Source of the DNA: Natranaerovirga hydrolytica
GTDB taxonomy: Bacteria; Bacillota; Clostridia; Lachnospirales; DSM-24629
Length of the DNA stretch: 64,000 nucleotides
Direction: 5' to 3'
Assembly: GCF_004339095.1 (NCBI RefSeq)
Contig: NZ_SMGQ01000011.1
Location: forward strand, 233,575-297,574
Shown: piece after piece, positions 17,806 through 26,749 of the stretch
Layout of the letters: each line of letters begins with the position of its first letter
Position numbering within the stretch: the first letter of the stretch is position 1
Notes under the pieces: model-generated
Seen by the model: only the letters and a program-made list of their open reading frames with translations
What the model was told of the DNA's origin: nothing
Database searches by the model: none
Position numbers and translations under genes: made by a program

Positions 17806-19359
17806 GTGACAGATTATATAATTATAATAATCTTTGTTGTAGCGTTTTTCTTAGTTGGTGCTATTGCTTTTGGATTAGGCATTTCATATAGAAAAAAAAT
17901 ATCTGAAGCGCAAATTGGTACAGCAGAGAAAAGATCAAGAGACATTATTGATGAAGCATTAAAAAATGCTGAAGCCAAAAAGAGAGAGATACTACTTGAG
18001 GCAAAAGAAGAAACAATAAAATCAAAAAATGATCTTGAAAAAGAAGTAAAAGAGAGAAGAAATGAACTACAACGACTTGAAAGAAGACTTCTTCAGAAGG
18101 AAGAAGCTTTAGATAGAAAAACAGAGTTGTTTGAGAAAAAAGAGGGTCAATTATCTAAAAAAGAAGAGGCAATTGAAAATCTTAGGCTCGAAGTAGAAAC
18201 ACTACAAAAGAAACACATTCAAGAATTAGAGAGAATATCTGGGCTCACCTCCGACCAAGCAAAAGATTACCTTTTAAAAACTGTTGAAGATGAAGTGAAA
18301 CATGAAACGGCAATTTTAGTAAAAGAATTAGAGAATAAGGCGAAAGAAGAGGCCGACAAAAAAGCAAAAGAAATTCTATCTATAGCTGTGCAAAAATGTG
18401 CAGCAGACCACGTAGCTGAAACAACAGTAACAGTTGTTCAACTACCAAATGATGAAATGAAAGGTCGAATTATCGGTAGAGAAGGTCGCAATATTAGAAC
18501 CTTAGAAACTTTAACAGGCATTGATTTGATTATTGATGATACTCCTGAAGCCGTTATTTTATCAGGATTTGATCCAATAAGAAGAGAAGTTGCTAAAATT
18601 GCATTAGAAAAATTAATCGTTGATGGTCGAATTCACCCAGCTCGTATAGAGGAAATGGTTGAAAAGGCTCAAAAAGAAGTAGAAACTATGATTCGTGAAG
18701 AGGGAGAGATGGCTACATTTGATGTTGGAGTTCATGGTATACATCCAGAACTTGTTCGTTTATTAGGTAAAATGAGATTTAGAACAAGCTACGGACAAAA
18801 TGCTTTAAAACATTCAATAGAAGTCGCTCATTTATGTGGCTTGATTGCTGCAGAAATTGGTGTTGATATAAGGCTAGCAAAAAGAGCTGGCTTATTACAT
18901 GATATTGGTAAATCTGTTGATCACGAAATAGAAGGTTCTCATATTCAAATAGGTTCTGATCTTTGTAAAAAATACAAAGAAACAGGTCTAGTAATAAACG
19001 CTTTAGAAGCACATCATGGTGATGTTGAACCAGAAAGTATTATCGCTGTTATAGTACAAGCAGCGGATACCATATCTGCAGCTAGACCAGGTGCTAGACG
19101 TGAAACCCTAGAAACCTATATAAAACGATTACAAAAGTTAGAAGAAATAGCAGATAAGTTTAAAGGTGTAGAAAAGTCTTTTGCGATTCAGGCGGGAAGA
19201 GAAGTTCGTATTATGGTTGTTCCAGATCAAATTGATGATGCTGAAATGATCTTATTAGCTAGAGAGTTATCAAAACAAATTGAAGCTGAACTAGAATATC
19301 CAGGACAAATAAAAGTAAGTGTAATAAGAGAAGTAAGAGCTGTTGAATACGCAAAATAA
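17806..19359 (+). CDS. rny: Ribonuclease Y
   Basis: RNase Y is the membrane-bound endoribonuclease that starts bulk mRNA decay in Firmicutes. In 517 residues it shows one N-terminal membrane helix ([21 protein letters not shown]), then a long Lys/Glu-rich coiled coil to about residue 190. A KH domain with [17 protein letters not shown] and an HD domain ([25 protein letters not shown] near residue 365) follow. The start is GTG 17806, 7 bases after GAGGAGGTG; the in-frame GTG at 17797 lies inside that site. spoVS follows, as in Bacillus. Confidence 0.97.
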   Translation: MTDYIIIIIFVVAFFLVGAIAFGLGISYRKKISEAQIGTAEKRSRDIIDEALKNAEAKKREILLEAKEETIKSKNDLEKEVKERRNELQRLERRLLQKEEALDRKTELFEKKEGQLSKKEEAIENLRLEVETLQKKHIQELERISGLTSDQAKDYLLKTVEDEVKHETAILVKELENKAKEEADKKAKEILSIAVQKCAADHVAETTVTVVQLPNDEMKGRIIGREGRNIRTLETLTGIDLIIDDTPEAVILSGFDPIRREVAKIALEKLIVDGRIHPARIEEMVEKAQKEVETMIREEGEMATFDVGVHGIHPELVRLLGKMRFRTSYGQNALKHSIEVAHLCGLIAAEIGVDIRLAKRAGLLHDIGKSVDHEIEGSHIQIGSDLCKKYKETGLVINALEAHHGDVEPESIIAVIVQAADTISAARPGARRETLETYIKRLQKLEEIADKFKGVEKSFAIQAGREVRIMVVPDQIDDAEMILLARELSKQIEAELEYPGQIKVSVIREVRAVEYAK

Positions 19360-19367
19360 CAATAAAT

Positions 19368-19403
19368 AAAAAGGCTACTAGTATAAATAGTAGTCTTTTT
19401 TTT
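19368..19403 (+). terminator. Terminator after rny
   Basis: Stem of about 11 bp (AAAGGCTACTA with TAGTAGTCTTT) and a run of eight T, ten bases after the rny stop. Confidence 0.85.
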
Positions 19404-19585
19404 ATTGAATCATTTAAGAATTGAAGACAATGAAAGTCAAGATTATAAATCCTTGTCATCAAGTTTACAGAATTAAATATCTGAATAATGATTCAAAGTA
19501 CACATATAAAAAGAATATTATTGTTAAGAATAAAAGAATTAAAAAATAATACAGTATACAAAAGGAATATAAAAAGCTTTTCCTA

Positions 19586-19614
19586 TTGATTTAATATATA
19601 TTTTGAATTATAAT
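19586..19614 (+). promoter_or_regulatory. Sigma-A-like promoter of spoVS
   Basis: TTGATT at 19586-19591, 17 bases, TATAAT at 19609-19614. A sigma-H-like AGGAATA occurs at about 19563, but no properly spaced GAAT box follows it, so sigma-A fits better. The rest of the 313-base rny-spoVS gap shows nothing else. Confidence 0.55.
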
Positions 19615-19672
19615 GGTAATATGTAAGTATTTACCATAAATTTAATCAAATTCCTAAAGGGGGCTTTATAAC

Positions 19673-19933
19673 GTGGAGGTATTAAAAGTAGCAGCAAAGT
19701 CAAACCCAAATTCTGTAGCAGGTGCTTTAGCAAATACGATTCGAGAAAAAGGTGGAGCAGAATTACAAGCTATAGGAGCAGGTGCTTTAAATCAAGCGAT
19801 GAAGTCGATTATTATTGCAAGAGGTTATGTTGCACCATCTGGTGTCGATTTAATTTGCACACCAGCCTTTACCGATATAGAAATTAATGGTGAAGAAAGA
19901 ACAGCAATTAAATTAATAATAATGCCAAAGTAA
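19673..19933 (+). CDS. spoVS: Stage V sporulation protein S
   Basis: SpoVS is a small Alba-fold-like protein whose loss blocks coat and cortex stages in Bacillus. The 86-residue sequence, MEVLKVAAKSNPNSVAGALA to IKLIIMPK, is almost invariant across the family. It starts at GTG 19673 after AAGGGGG. A strong terminator follows. The surrounding rny-spoVS order is conserved in Firmicutes. Confidence 0.97.
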   Translation: MEVLKVAAKSNPNSVAGALANTIREKGGAELQAIGAGALNQAMKSIIIARGYVAPSGVDLICTPAFTDIEINGEERTAIKLIIMPK

Positions 19934-19948
19934 TTGATAAAACCTTTG

Positions 19949-19990
19949 CACATATGTTGATTATTTAAAAAGTACATATGTGTTTTTTTT
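19949..19990 (+). terminator. Terminator after spoVS
   Basis: CACATATGT at 19949-19957 pairs with ACATATGTG at 19974-19982, followed by eight T. Confidence 0.85.
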
Positions 19991-20010
19991 ACAATTACAT
20001 ACAAATTCTT

Positions 20011-20060
20011 AAAAACCTAATCTTTATGTGTCAGGCATGCAAAAGATTAGGTTTTTATTT
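20011..20060. terminator. Bidirectional terminator-like hairpin
   Basis: Perfect 14-bp stem, 20011-20024 with 20043-20056. It begins with an A-run and ends with a T-run, so it could work in both directions. It is the second terminator in tandem after spoVS. Confidence 0.8.
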
Positions 20061-20306
20061 ATACTTACTGCATAAAAGTTAAATAAAGTTGTAAATACTT
20101 ATGAGTATAAAAAGAATAACAAGATGAATAAAATCATAGAAATTGCAAAAAAAGAAAGAAATGCTTTTGCTTCTTCATCATATAAAAAAGCGTGAAATGA
20201 TAAAGCCTCTCAACTAGATTTGTTAATATTGTCCATATTTTAATGCAAGAGAAACAATAACTAGGGTATTTTTAAAAAAGCAGTCTGAATATGACAAATA
20301 TAAAAC
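20061..20306 (+). other. Intergenic stretch before the aminotransferase gene
   Basis: Nothing convincing. A 23-codon frame at 20124-20195 (MNKIIEIAKKERNAFASSS...) has only a weak ribosome binding site and no recognised relative; it could be a gene remnant. Confidence 0.3.
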
Positions 20307-20335
20307 TTGCAAATATCAGAAAAAAATATTACAAT
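20307..20335 (+). promoter_or_regulatory. Sigma-A-type promoter of the aminotransferase gene
   Basis: TTGCAA at 20307-20312, 17 bases, TACAAT at 20330-20335. It implies a leader of about 80 bases containing a small TATGCA/TGCATA dyad. Confidence 0.6.
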
Positions 20336-20419
20336 ATAATAAGTGGAAAAATGTAAAAAGCAGAGATTATGCATTAAGTTGCATAAGTATACTAAAAAAA
20401 TAGTAGAGGTGATGATTTA

Positions 20420-21610
20420 GTGTTATCGTGTAAGGCAGAATCTATTAAACCTTCGTCCACTTTGTTTATTACGGCAAAAGCGAATGAACTAAGATCAGAA
20501 GGCATAGATGTAATTGGATTTGGAGCAGGAGAACCTGATTTTGATACTCCTGATCATATAAAGGAAGCAGCAATAAAAGCAATAAATGATGGTTTTACAA
20601 AATACACACCAGCTTCAGGAATTACTTCATTAAAAAGAGGTATATGCGACAAACTAAGTAAAGAGAATAATATCCAGTACGATTCAAAACAAATTATCGT
20701 AAGCAATGGGGCAAAACATTCCTTAACAAATGCTTTTATGGCCATATTAAACATAGGAGATGAAGTGATTATTCCAGCACCATTTTGGCTAAGTTATCCT
20801 CAAATGGTTAAAATAGCAGATGGTGTACCAGTTATTGTCAAAACAACAAAAGAACAAAATTACAAAGTGACAGTAGAACAATTAAAAAATGCATTAACAG
20901 ATCAAACAAAAGCGATTGTATTAAACAGTCCAAGTAATCCTACAGGGATGACTTATACAAGAAAAGAATTAGAAGAAATAGCAGCGTTTGTATTAGAGAA
21001 CAATTTATATGTTATATCCGATGAAATATATGAGAAATTATTATACGATGATGTCAAGCATATTAGTATTGCTTCATTAGGGGATGAAATTTATGATCGA
21101 ACCATTGTCATAAATGGTGTTTCAAAAAGTTACGCAATGACAGGCTGGAGAATAGGTTACACAGCATCTAATAAAGACATTGCAAAATTGATGTACAACA
21201 TCCAATCTCATTCCTCATCTAATCCTAATTCAATTGCTCAAAAAGCGGCAGAAGCTGCCATAACTTGTTCCCAAGAATGTGTTGAAGAAATGAAAAAAGA
21301 ATTTGCTAAAAGAAGAGATTATATGTATGAAAGGGTAAAAACAATACCTTTAATATCAGCATTAAAACCACAAGGCGCATTTTATTTATTTATTGATATA
21401 ACAGAGGTGTTTAATAAACGCTTTAATGATAAAAAAATCACATCAGCAGATGAGTTGGCAGAGCTTTTACTAACTGAAGAAAATGTAGCAGTTATACCAT
21501 GTAATGATTTTGGTTATAACGACCATATACGTTTGTCCTATGCCATTTCATTAAAGCAAATTGAAGAAGGATTAAATAGAATCGAAAAATTCTTAAACAA
21601 ATTACAATAA
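20420..21610 (+). CDS. Class I pyridoxal-phosphate aminotransferase (aspartate aminotransferase type)
   Basis: The 396-residue fold-type I aminotransferase matches the AspB/AatA branch: GFGAGEPDFDTPDHIKEAA near the N-terminus, NSPSNPTGMTY, SDEIYEKL and the PLP-lysine motif GVSKSYAMTGWRIGY near residue 235. The C-terminal arginine region is NDFGYNDHIRLSYA. The likely reaction is aspartate plus 2-oxoglutarate to oxaloacetate plus glutamate, but related enzymes use other amino acids. It starts at GTG 20420, 7 bases after AGAGGTGATG. It has its own promoter and terminator. Confidence 0.88.
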   Translation: MLSCKAESIKPSSTLFITAKANELRSEGIDVIGFGAGEPDFDTPDHIKEAAIKAINDGFTKYTPASGITSLKRGICDKLSKENNIQYDSKQIIVSNGAKHSLTNAFMAILNIGDEVIIPAPFWLSYPQMVKIADGVPVIVKTTKEQNYKVTVEQLKNALTDQTKAIVLNSPSNPTGMTYTRKELEEIAAFVLENNLYVISDEIYEKLLYDDVKHISIASLGDEIYDRTIVINGVSKSYAMTGWRIGYTASNKDIAKLMYNIQSHSSSNPNSIAQKAAEAAITCSQECVEEMKKEFAKRRDYMYERVKTIPLISALKPQGAFYLFIDITEVFNKRFNDKKITSADELAELLLTEENVAVIPCNDFGYNDHIRLSYAISLKQIEEGLNRIEKFLNKLQ

Positions 21611-21658
21611 AAAATATGAGAAGTAGTAAAGGGCGTTTGACTTTACTATTTCATTTAT

Positions 21659-21682
21659 AAAAGTGGCAATGCCACTTTTGTT
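21659..21682. terminator. Terminator between the aminotransferase gene and purB
   Basis: AAAAGTGGC/GCCACTTTT perfect stem (21659-21678) with a 3-base loop, followed by a short T-rich stretch. A weaker AGTAAAG/CTTTACT dyad lies at about 21623-21647. Confidence 0.7.
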
Positions 21683-21808
21683 ATATGTTTACGTTAGTGT
21701 TTTAAAATGTGAAAATTATGGTATAATAATAAGAGGAAATACAAGAAATAACTTATATAAATATAGATGTAATAATTAACTTTTATATCAATAAACGGAG
21801 GGATTTTA

Positions 21809-23239
21809 ATGAACGATACATATAGTACACCATTAGGGAGTCGATATTCCAGTAAAGAAATGCTATATATCTTTTCACCAGATAAAAAATTCAAGACTTG
21901 GAGAAAGTTATGGATTGCTTTAGCAGAGGCAGAAAAAGAATTAGGACTAGACATTTCTGAGGAACAAATCAAACAGTTAAAAGCCTATCAAGATGAGATT
22001 AACTATGAAGAAGCCATTGCAAAAGAAAAAGAAGTGCGACATGATGTTATGGCTCATGTTCATGCTTACGGTGTACAAGCACCCCTTGCTAAACCCATTA
22101 TCCACTTAGGCGCAACAAGTTGTTATGTAGGTGATAATACAGATGTTCTTATTATGATGGAAGCATTAGAATTGGTAAAGACAAAAGTTATTAATGTTAT
22201 GGATAAAATGGCAAAGTTTGCATTGGATTATAAAGACATGCCTACTTTAGGATTTACCCACTATCAACCAGCACAATTAACAACTGTAGGCAAAAGAGCT
22301 TGTTTATGGTTAGAAGACCTATGGATGGATTTAAGTGAGATAGAAAATCTATTGTCTAAAAAAATGTTAAGAGGGGTAAAAGGAACAACTGGGACACAAG
22401 GGAGTTTTCTTAACTTATTCAATGGTGATCATGAAAAAGTAAAGCAATTGGATCAGTTGGTAGCAGAAAAATTAAATTACAAAACAACCTTCCCTGTAAC
22501 TGGACAGACTTACCCTAGAAAATTAGACAGTCAAGTATTAAATGTATTAAGTTTGGTAGCCCAATCTGCATATAAATTTAGTAATGATTTAAGATTGTTA
22601 CAAAACTTAAAAGAAATAGAAGAACCATTTGAAAAAAATCAAATTGGATCATCTGCAATGGCATACAAAAGAAACCCAATGCGTTCAGAACGTATTTCAG
22701 CATTGGCAAGATATGTTATTTCAACGGCAATGAATCCAGCCATAACCGCATCAACACAATGGTTTGAAAGAACATTAGATGACAGTGCTAACAAAAGAAT
22801 TTGTATACCTGAAAGCTTCTTAGCTATTGATGCAATATTAGATATATATATTAATGTAATGGATGGTCTTGTGGTTTATCCTAAGGTGATTCAACAAAGA
22901 ATTATGAGTGAATTACCATTTATGGCAACGGAAACCATACTAATGGAAGGTGTTAAACGTGGTGGCGATAGACAAGAATTACATGAAAAAATAAGAGTTC
23001 ACTCTATGGAAGCTGCTAAACAGGTGAAAATGGAAGGTAAAGACAATGATTTAATTGAACGTATTATTAAAGATTCTGCATTTAATATGACAGAAGAAGA
23101 AATTCAATCCATTTTAAAACCTGAAAACTTTGTTGGAAGAGCACCAGAACAGTCGGAAGAATTTATAAACCAACACATAAAACCTATTTTAAAAGCCAAT
23201 AAAGAATTATTAGGTCGAACAGCTAAACTAAATGTTTAG
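21809..23239 (+). CDS. purB: Adenylosuccinate lyase
   Basis: PurB acts twice in purine synthesis, splitting SAICAR and adenylosuccinate with release of fumarate. The 476-residue protein has the fumarase/aspartase superfamily signature GSSAMAYKRNPMRSE near residue 285, with MAHVHAYG, HLGATSCYVGDNTD and the catalytic TGTQGSF region upstream. A GGAGGG site precedes the ATG. TATAAT at 21722-21727 is a likely -10, but no good -35 is seen. proC follows after 9 bases. Confidence 0.96.
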   Translation: MNDTYSTPLGSRYSSKEMLYIFSPDKKFKTWRKLWIALAEAEKELGLDISEEQIKQLKAYQDEINYEEAIAKEKEVRHDVMAHVHAYGVQAPLAKPIIHLGATSCYVGDNTDVLIMMEALELVKTKVINVMDKMAKFALDYKDMPTLGFTHYQPAQLTTVGKRACLWLEDLWMDLSEIENLLSKKMLRGVKGTTGTQGSFLNLFNGDHEKVKQLDQLVAEKLNYKTTFPVTGQTYPRKLDSQVLNVLSLVAQSAYKFSNDLRLLQNLKEIEEPFEKNQIGSSAMAYKRNPMRSERISALARYVISTAMNPAITASTQWFERTLDDSANKRICIPESFLAIDAILDIYINVMDGLVVYPKVIQQRIMSELPFMATETILMEGVKRGGDRQELHEKIRVHSMEAAKQVKMEGKDNDLIERIIKDSAFNMTEEEIQSILKPENFVGRAPEQSEEFINQHIKPILKANKELLGRTAKLNV

Positions 23240-23248
23240 GGGGATTAT

Positions 23249-24052
23249 ATGAATAAAATATTTGGATTTATTGGCATTGGCAACATGGGATTTTCAATGT
23301 TACAAGGTGCCAATAAAGCATTTTCAAAAGAACAACTGATTTATACAGATATTAGTGAAAAGCGCGTACAATGGGTAGAAGAACAAACGGGCATTAAAGG
23401 AACAAATAGTAATTTAGAGTGCATTCAAGATACAAAAATTATTATACTGGCAATCAAACCGCAATATTATGAAGAGGTACTGAATGGAATTAAAGGTCAT
23501 ATTACAAAGGATCAAATTGTTATCTCTATTGCACCAGGAATTAATATAAATAAAGTGAAAAAAACTCTTGGAAATGATATAAGGGTTATACGAGCTATGC
23601 CAAATACACCTGCTTTAATTGGCGAAGGTATGACCGCTATGGCTTATTCAAATGACCACTATACAGAAGAAGAAAAAGAATTGGTCAACGCATTTTTTAC
23701 TTCTTTTGGAGAATGTGTTGCTTTAGAAGAAAAATTAATGGACAGTGTTGTTCCAATCATTGGCAGTTCTCCTGCCTACGTCTTTATGTTTATTGAAGCA
23801 TTAGCAGACGGTGCTGTGAAATTAGGACTTTCCCGTGATGAAGCCTATAAAATGGCATCACAAACAGTCTTTGGTTCAGCTAAGATGGTTCTAGAAACAA
23901 AAGAACATCCAGCTGTGTTAAAAGATCAAGTGTGTTCTCCAGGAGGAACGACTATAGAAGCAGTAGCCGCATTAGAAAAAAATGGCTTTAGAAATGCTAT
24001 ATTAGAAGCGGTACAAAAATGCTACGATAAATGTGAACGATTAGGATCATAA
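23249..24052 (+). CDS. proC: Pyrroline-5-carboxylate reductase
   Basis: ProC makes L-proline from pyrroline-5-carboxylate with NAD(P)H. The 267-residue protein shows the Rossmann start FGFIGIGNMGFSMLQG, the RAMPNTPALIGEGMTAM motif and the C-terminal signature CSPGGTTIEAVAALEKNGF. GGGGG before the ATG serves as ribosome binding site. It is wedged between purB and the Nudix gene, so the three are probably one transcript of unrelated metabolic functions. Confidence 0.96.
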   Translation: MNKIFGFIGIGNMGFSMLQGANKAFSKEQLIYTDISEKRVQWVEEQTGIKGTNSNLECIQDTKIIILAIKPQYYEEVLNGIKGHITKDQIVISIAPGININKVKKTLGNDIRVIRAMPNTPALIGEGMTAMAYSNDHYTEEEKELVNAFFTSFGECVALEEKLMDSVVPIIGSSPAYVFMFIEALADGAVKLGLSRDEAYKMASQTVFGSAKMVLETKEHPAVLKDQVCSPGGTTIEAVAALEKNGFRNAILEAVQKCYDKCERLGS

Positions 24053-24074
24053 TGTCTATAAAGGAGTTTTTACA

Positions 24075-24623
24075 ATGGATAAAAGTGATTTTAAAAGATT
24101 AAGCAGAAAACAAATTTATCAAGGAAAAGTCATTAATGTTGTTCAAGATACAATGCAATTACCAAATGAAAAAGAAAGTTTATTTGACTTAGTACAACAC
24201 AATGGTGCAGCTGCCATTATACCTGTTGACTCAGAAGGCAATATCTTAATGGTGGAGCAGTTTAGAAACCCTGTAAATGATATAACACTGGAATTGCCAG
24301 CAGGCACTTTAGAAAAGGGAGAAGACCCTTTAGAATGTGCCATAAGAGAGTTGGAAGAAGAAACAGGTTATGCTTCTAATGATTTGACCTTTTTAATAAA
24401 ATTTTATACCGCTATTGGTTTTTGTGATGAGATCATACACATATATGTTGCCAATCATTTAGAACCATCCAAACAAAATTTAGACGACAGTGAATTTATT
24501 AATGTGAAACCCTATTCCTTAGAGCGTCTAATCAAAATGATTAACCAAGGCAAGTTAATTGATAGCAAGACCATAACCGGAATATTGGCTTATAAACAGT
24601 ATATAGAAACGAATAAAAATTAA
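24075..24623 (+). CDS. nudF: Nudix hydrolase, ADP-ribose pyrophosphatase type
   Basis: The 182-residue protein carries a full Nudix box, GTLEKGEDPLECAIRELEEETG, near residue 76, preceded by the NudF-type VEQFRNPVNDITLELPAG segment. ADP-ribose pyrophosphatases make AMP and ribose 5-phosphate. Position before spoIIM-xerD-deoB-punA is the same as nudF in B. subtilis, which supports the assignment. AAAGGAG lies before the ATG. Confidence 0.9.
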   Translation: MDKSDFKRLSRKQIYQGKVINVVQDTMQLPNEKESLFDLVQHNGAAAIIPVDSEGNILMVEQFRNPVNDITLELPAGTLEKGEDPLECAIRELEEETGYASNDLTFLIKFYTAIGFCDEIIHIYVANHLEPSKQNLDDSEFINVKPYSLERLIKMINQGKLIDSKTITGILAYKQYIETNKN

Positions 24624-24635
24624 ATAGACAGGCAC

Positions 24636-24664
24636 TCATATTTATAACTTATAAGACATATAAA
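24636..24664 (+). promoter_or_regulatory. Candidate sigma-E promoter upstream of spoIIM
   Basis: TCATATT at 24636-24642 fits the sigma-E -35 pattern KMATATW. After 14 bases comes CATATAAA at 24657-24664, 7 of 8 against CATAYAHT. The leader to spoIIM would be about 150 bases. B. subtilis spoIIM is sigma-E dependent. Confidence 0.4.
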
Positions 24665-24698
24665 TGGTTATATATTCATAAAATATATAGTTAAGATG

Positions 24699-24728
24699 GA
24701 AGAAAATTATTATAATATAATTTTCTTC
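24699..24728. terminator. Dyad between nudF and spoIIM
   Basis: Perfect 12-bp stem GAAGAAAATTAT/ATAATTTTCTTC with a TATAAT loop. There is no clear T-run, so terminator function is uncertain. It would lie inside the leader if the sigma-E promoter is used. Confidence 0.4.
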
Positions 24729-24823
24729 TACTACTGTATAGGTCTAATAGTAAGTTTATGATTAAATTATAAACTCGAATATTAGAACAAATATATAAAC
24801 CAAAGGATAAGGAGTAGATATGA

Positions 24824-25453
24824 GTGAGAAAAAAAATTGAGAAGCTAAATGTTAGTGTGAATAGAAATATTACTTTTTTAATGTTATTTATTATTGGAAT
24901 TGTTATAGGTTCTCTGTTTGCAAACTACTTAGATCCCAATCAAAGAAATGAATTAAGTTTTATTAACAATCATTTTATTAGTGAATACAACTATTGGGCG
25001 CTAAATTATATAGAACTATTTAAACATATATTGTTAAGCAGACTTAAAATTATTATGTATATATGGTTTTTTGGTTTAACATTTTTCGGGATACCTTTAA
25101 TTATTGTATTCATACTTTATTTTGGGATATCATTTGGTTTTGTCATTTCATTAGGAACCCTTATGTATGAGGGAAAAGGATTGCTATTAAATATTTTTTA
25201 CTTCTTACCTCATTATATGGTTTATGTTCCAGTATTTTTATTCTTAATACATAAAAGCTTTGAATTATGTGCCATTTTGTATTTTAAAAAACTTGCTCTT
25301 ATAAAAAGTTATCGAGTGAATCAAAAACAATTATTTATTGAATATATGTTGGTCTTACTCGTGTGCATCTTACTTGTTGTCATAGGAACACTATTGGAGA
25401 CTTTTGTTAATCCTCATATGGTAAGATGGATAATAGAAAAGTTATCCTTTTAA
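24824..25453 (+). CDS. spoIIM: Stage II sporulation protein M
   Basis: SpoIIM is the membrane scaffold of the SpoIID-SpoIIM-SpoIIP complex, which remodels septal peptidoglycan during engulfment. The 209 residues show the family layout: an N-terminal helix, an external segment with NHFISEYNYWALNYIELFKHILLSR, then four hydrophobic segments with FGISFGFVISLG and FYFLPHYMVYVP. The reading frame begins at GTG 24824, 10 bases after AAGGAG. A better spaced ATG at 24820 is out of frame because the run at 24829-24836 has eight A instead of seven (see findings). Confidence 0.88.
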   Translation: MRKKIEKLNVSVNRNITFLMLFIIGIVIGSLFANYLDPNQRNELSFINNHFISEYNYWALNYIELFKHILLSRLKIIMYIWFFGLTFFGIPLIIVFILYFGISFGFVISLGTLMYEGKGLLLNIFYFLPHYMVYVPVFLFLIHKSFELCAILYFKKLALIKSYRVNQKQLFIEYMLVLLVCILLVVIGTLLETFVNPHMVRWIIEKLSF

Positions 25454-25520
25454 ATCAGACTGACTGGTTAAGTTCTACAAAATGTATGTAAAAAATTCTA
25501 TGATTATTTAAACAACGACT

Positions 25521-25577
25521 AAAAATACAATATATGGTGGTTTTGAAATTAAAACTTCTTTATATTGTGTTTTTTTG
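25521..25577 (+). terminator. Terminator after spoIIM
   Basis: 14-bp stem with one G-U pair (25521-25534 with 25561-25574), a 26-base loop and a seven-T run. Confidence 0.7.
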
Positions 25578-25682
25578 CTTTTTAAAGAAAAGTTGTATGG
25601 AATAAAATGCAAAAAATGTTTGATTTTATCATAAAGTAATTATATAATTATATTTACATAATATAGAAAAGGAAGAAGTCTT

Positions 25683-26567
25683 ATGGAGGAAGCCATCTTA
25701 GAATTTGTTACATATTTAAGAGATATAAAAAAATCATCTAATAATACAATTTTATCATACAAACGTGATTTGAATAAATTTTACGATTATTTATGCACTC
25801 AAGAATTAAATAAAGTAGAAAAAATCAATCGTACAAGTATTAATTCATATATTTTATATTTGGAAAAACAAGGTAGAGCCACATCTACTATATCTCGAAC
25901 CATTGCTTCTATTAGGGGTTTCTTTCATTTTCTATACAAAAAAGGAATCATAAGGGAAAATCCAACAGATGATATAGAGTGTCCTAAAATAGAAAAAAAA
26001 ATACCAGAAGTATTGACTACAAAAGAGGTGGATTTGTTACTGAATCAACCCAATGTTAATAATGCCAAAGGTCTAAGAGACAAAGCCATGTTAGAAGTAA
26101 TTTATGCAACAGGTATTCGAGTCTCAGAGCTTATTAATTTAGAAATCGAAGACATCAATGTGGAATTGGGCTATATACATTGCAAAGACAACAAAAAAGA
26201 AAGAAGTATTCCCATAGGCAGTGTGGCAAAGGAATCTTTAAATCACTATTTAGACCAAGGAAGATTTGTGATGTTAAAAAACAAATCCGAAAAAAAACTC
26301 TTTGTAAGTTGTCTGGGTGGTCCGATGAGTCGGCAAGGATTTTGGAAAGTGATTAAATATTATGCTGGAAAAGCAGGGATTAATAAAAAGATTACGCCAC
26401 ATATCTTAAGACATTCTTTTGCAAGCCATTTAGTGGAAAACGGAGCCGATTTAAAATCCGTTCAAGAAATGTTAGGACATGCAGATATTTCTACCACACA
26501 AATTTATGCTAAAATGAACCACAATAAAATAAAAGAAGTTTATTCAAAAGCTCATCCAAGAGCATAG
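25683..26567 (+). CDS. xerD: Tyrosine recombinase XerD (RipX)
   Basis: XerD with XerC resolves chromosome dimers at dif during division. The 294-residue protein has the N-terminal SAM-like domain (FVTYLRDIKKSSNNTILSY). The catalytic set is ATGIRVSELI (Arg), HILRHSFASHLVENG (His-x-x-Arg), LGHADISTTQIYAKM (His and Tyr). The location between spoIIM and deoB matches ripX/xerD in B. subtilis, which argues against a mobile-element integrase. AAGGAAGAAG precedes the ATG. Confidence 0.94.
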   Translation: MEEAILEFVTYLRDIKKSSNNTILSYKRDLNKFYDYLCTQELNKVEKINRTSINSYILYLEKQGRATSTISRTIASIRGFFHFLYKKGIIRENPTDDIECPKIEKKIPEVLTTKEVDLLLNQPNVNNAKGLRDKAMLEVIYATGIRVSELINLEIEDINVELGYIHCKDNKKERSIPIGSVAKESLNHYLDQGRFVMLKNKSEKKLFVSCLGGPMSRQGFWKVIKYYAGKAGINKKITPHILRHSFASHLVENGADLKSVQEMLGHADISTTQIYAKMNHNKIKEVYSKAHPRA

Positions 26568-26576
26568 AAGCAATCC

Positions 26577-26620
26577 ATACACTTAAAGCATAGATAAAAC
26601 ATATGTCTTAAGTGTATTTT
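26577..26620 (+). terminator. Terminator-like hairpin after xerD
   Basis: ATACACTTAA (26577-26586) pairs perfectly with TTAAGTGTAT (26608-26617), followed by TTTATATTT. Confidence 0.55.
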
Positions 26621-26749
26621 ATATTTATAAGCTATAATACCTTTTGACAAAATATGTCTTTGATAGGATAATAGAATTACAATCATTTGTTTCACATATT
26701 TTCAATACAATACATTTATAATAATAAAAAAGAAAGTAAGGTGAAGGAT

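Noticed and set aside
19561-19614. Sigma-H promoter for spoVS
   Set aside because: An AGGAATA element is present, but no GAAT box lies at 11-13 bases. A sigma-A pair fits better.
20124-20195. 23-codon frame MNKIIEIAKKERNAF...
   Set aside because: Weak ribosome binding site and no recognisable relative. Mentioned only as a possible remnant.
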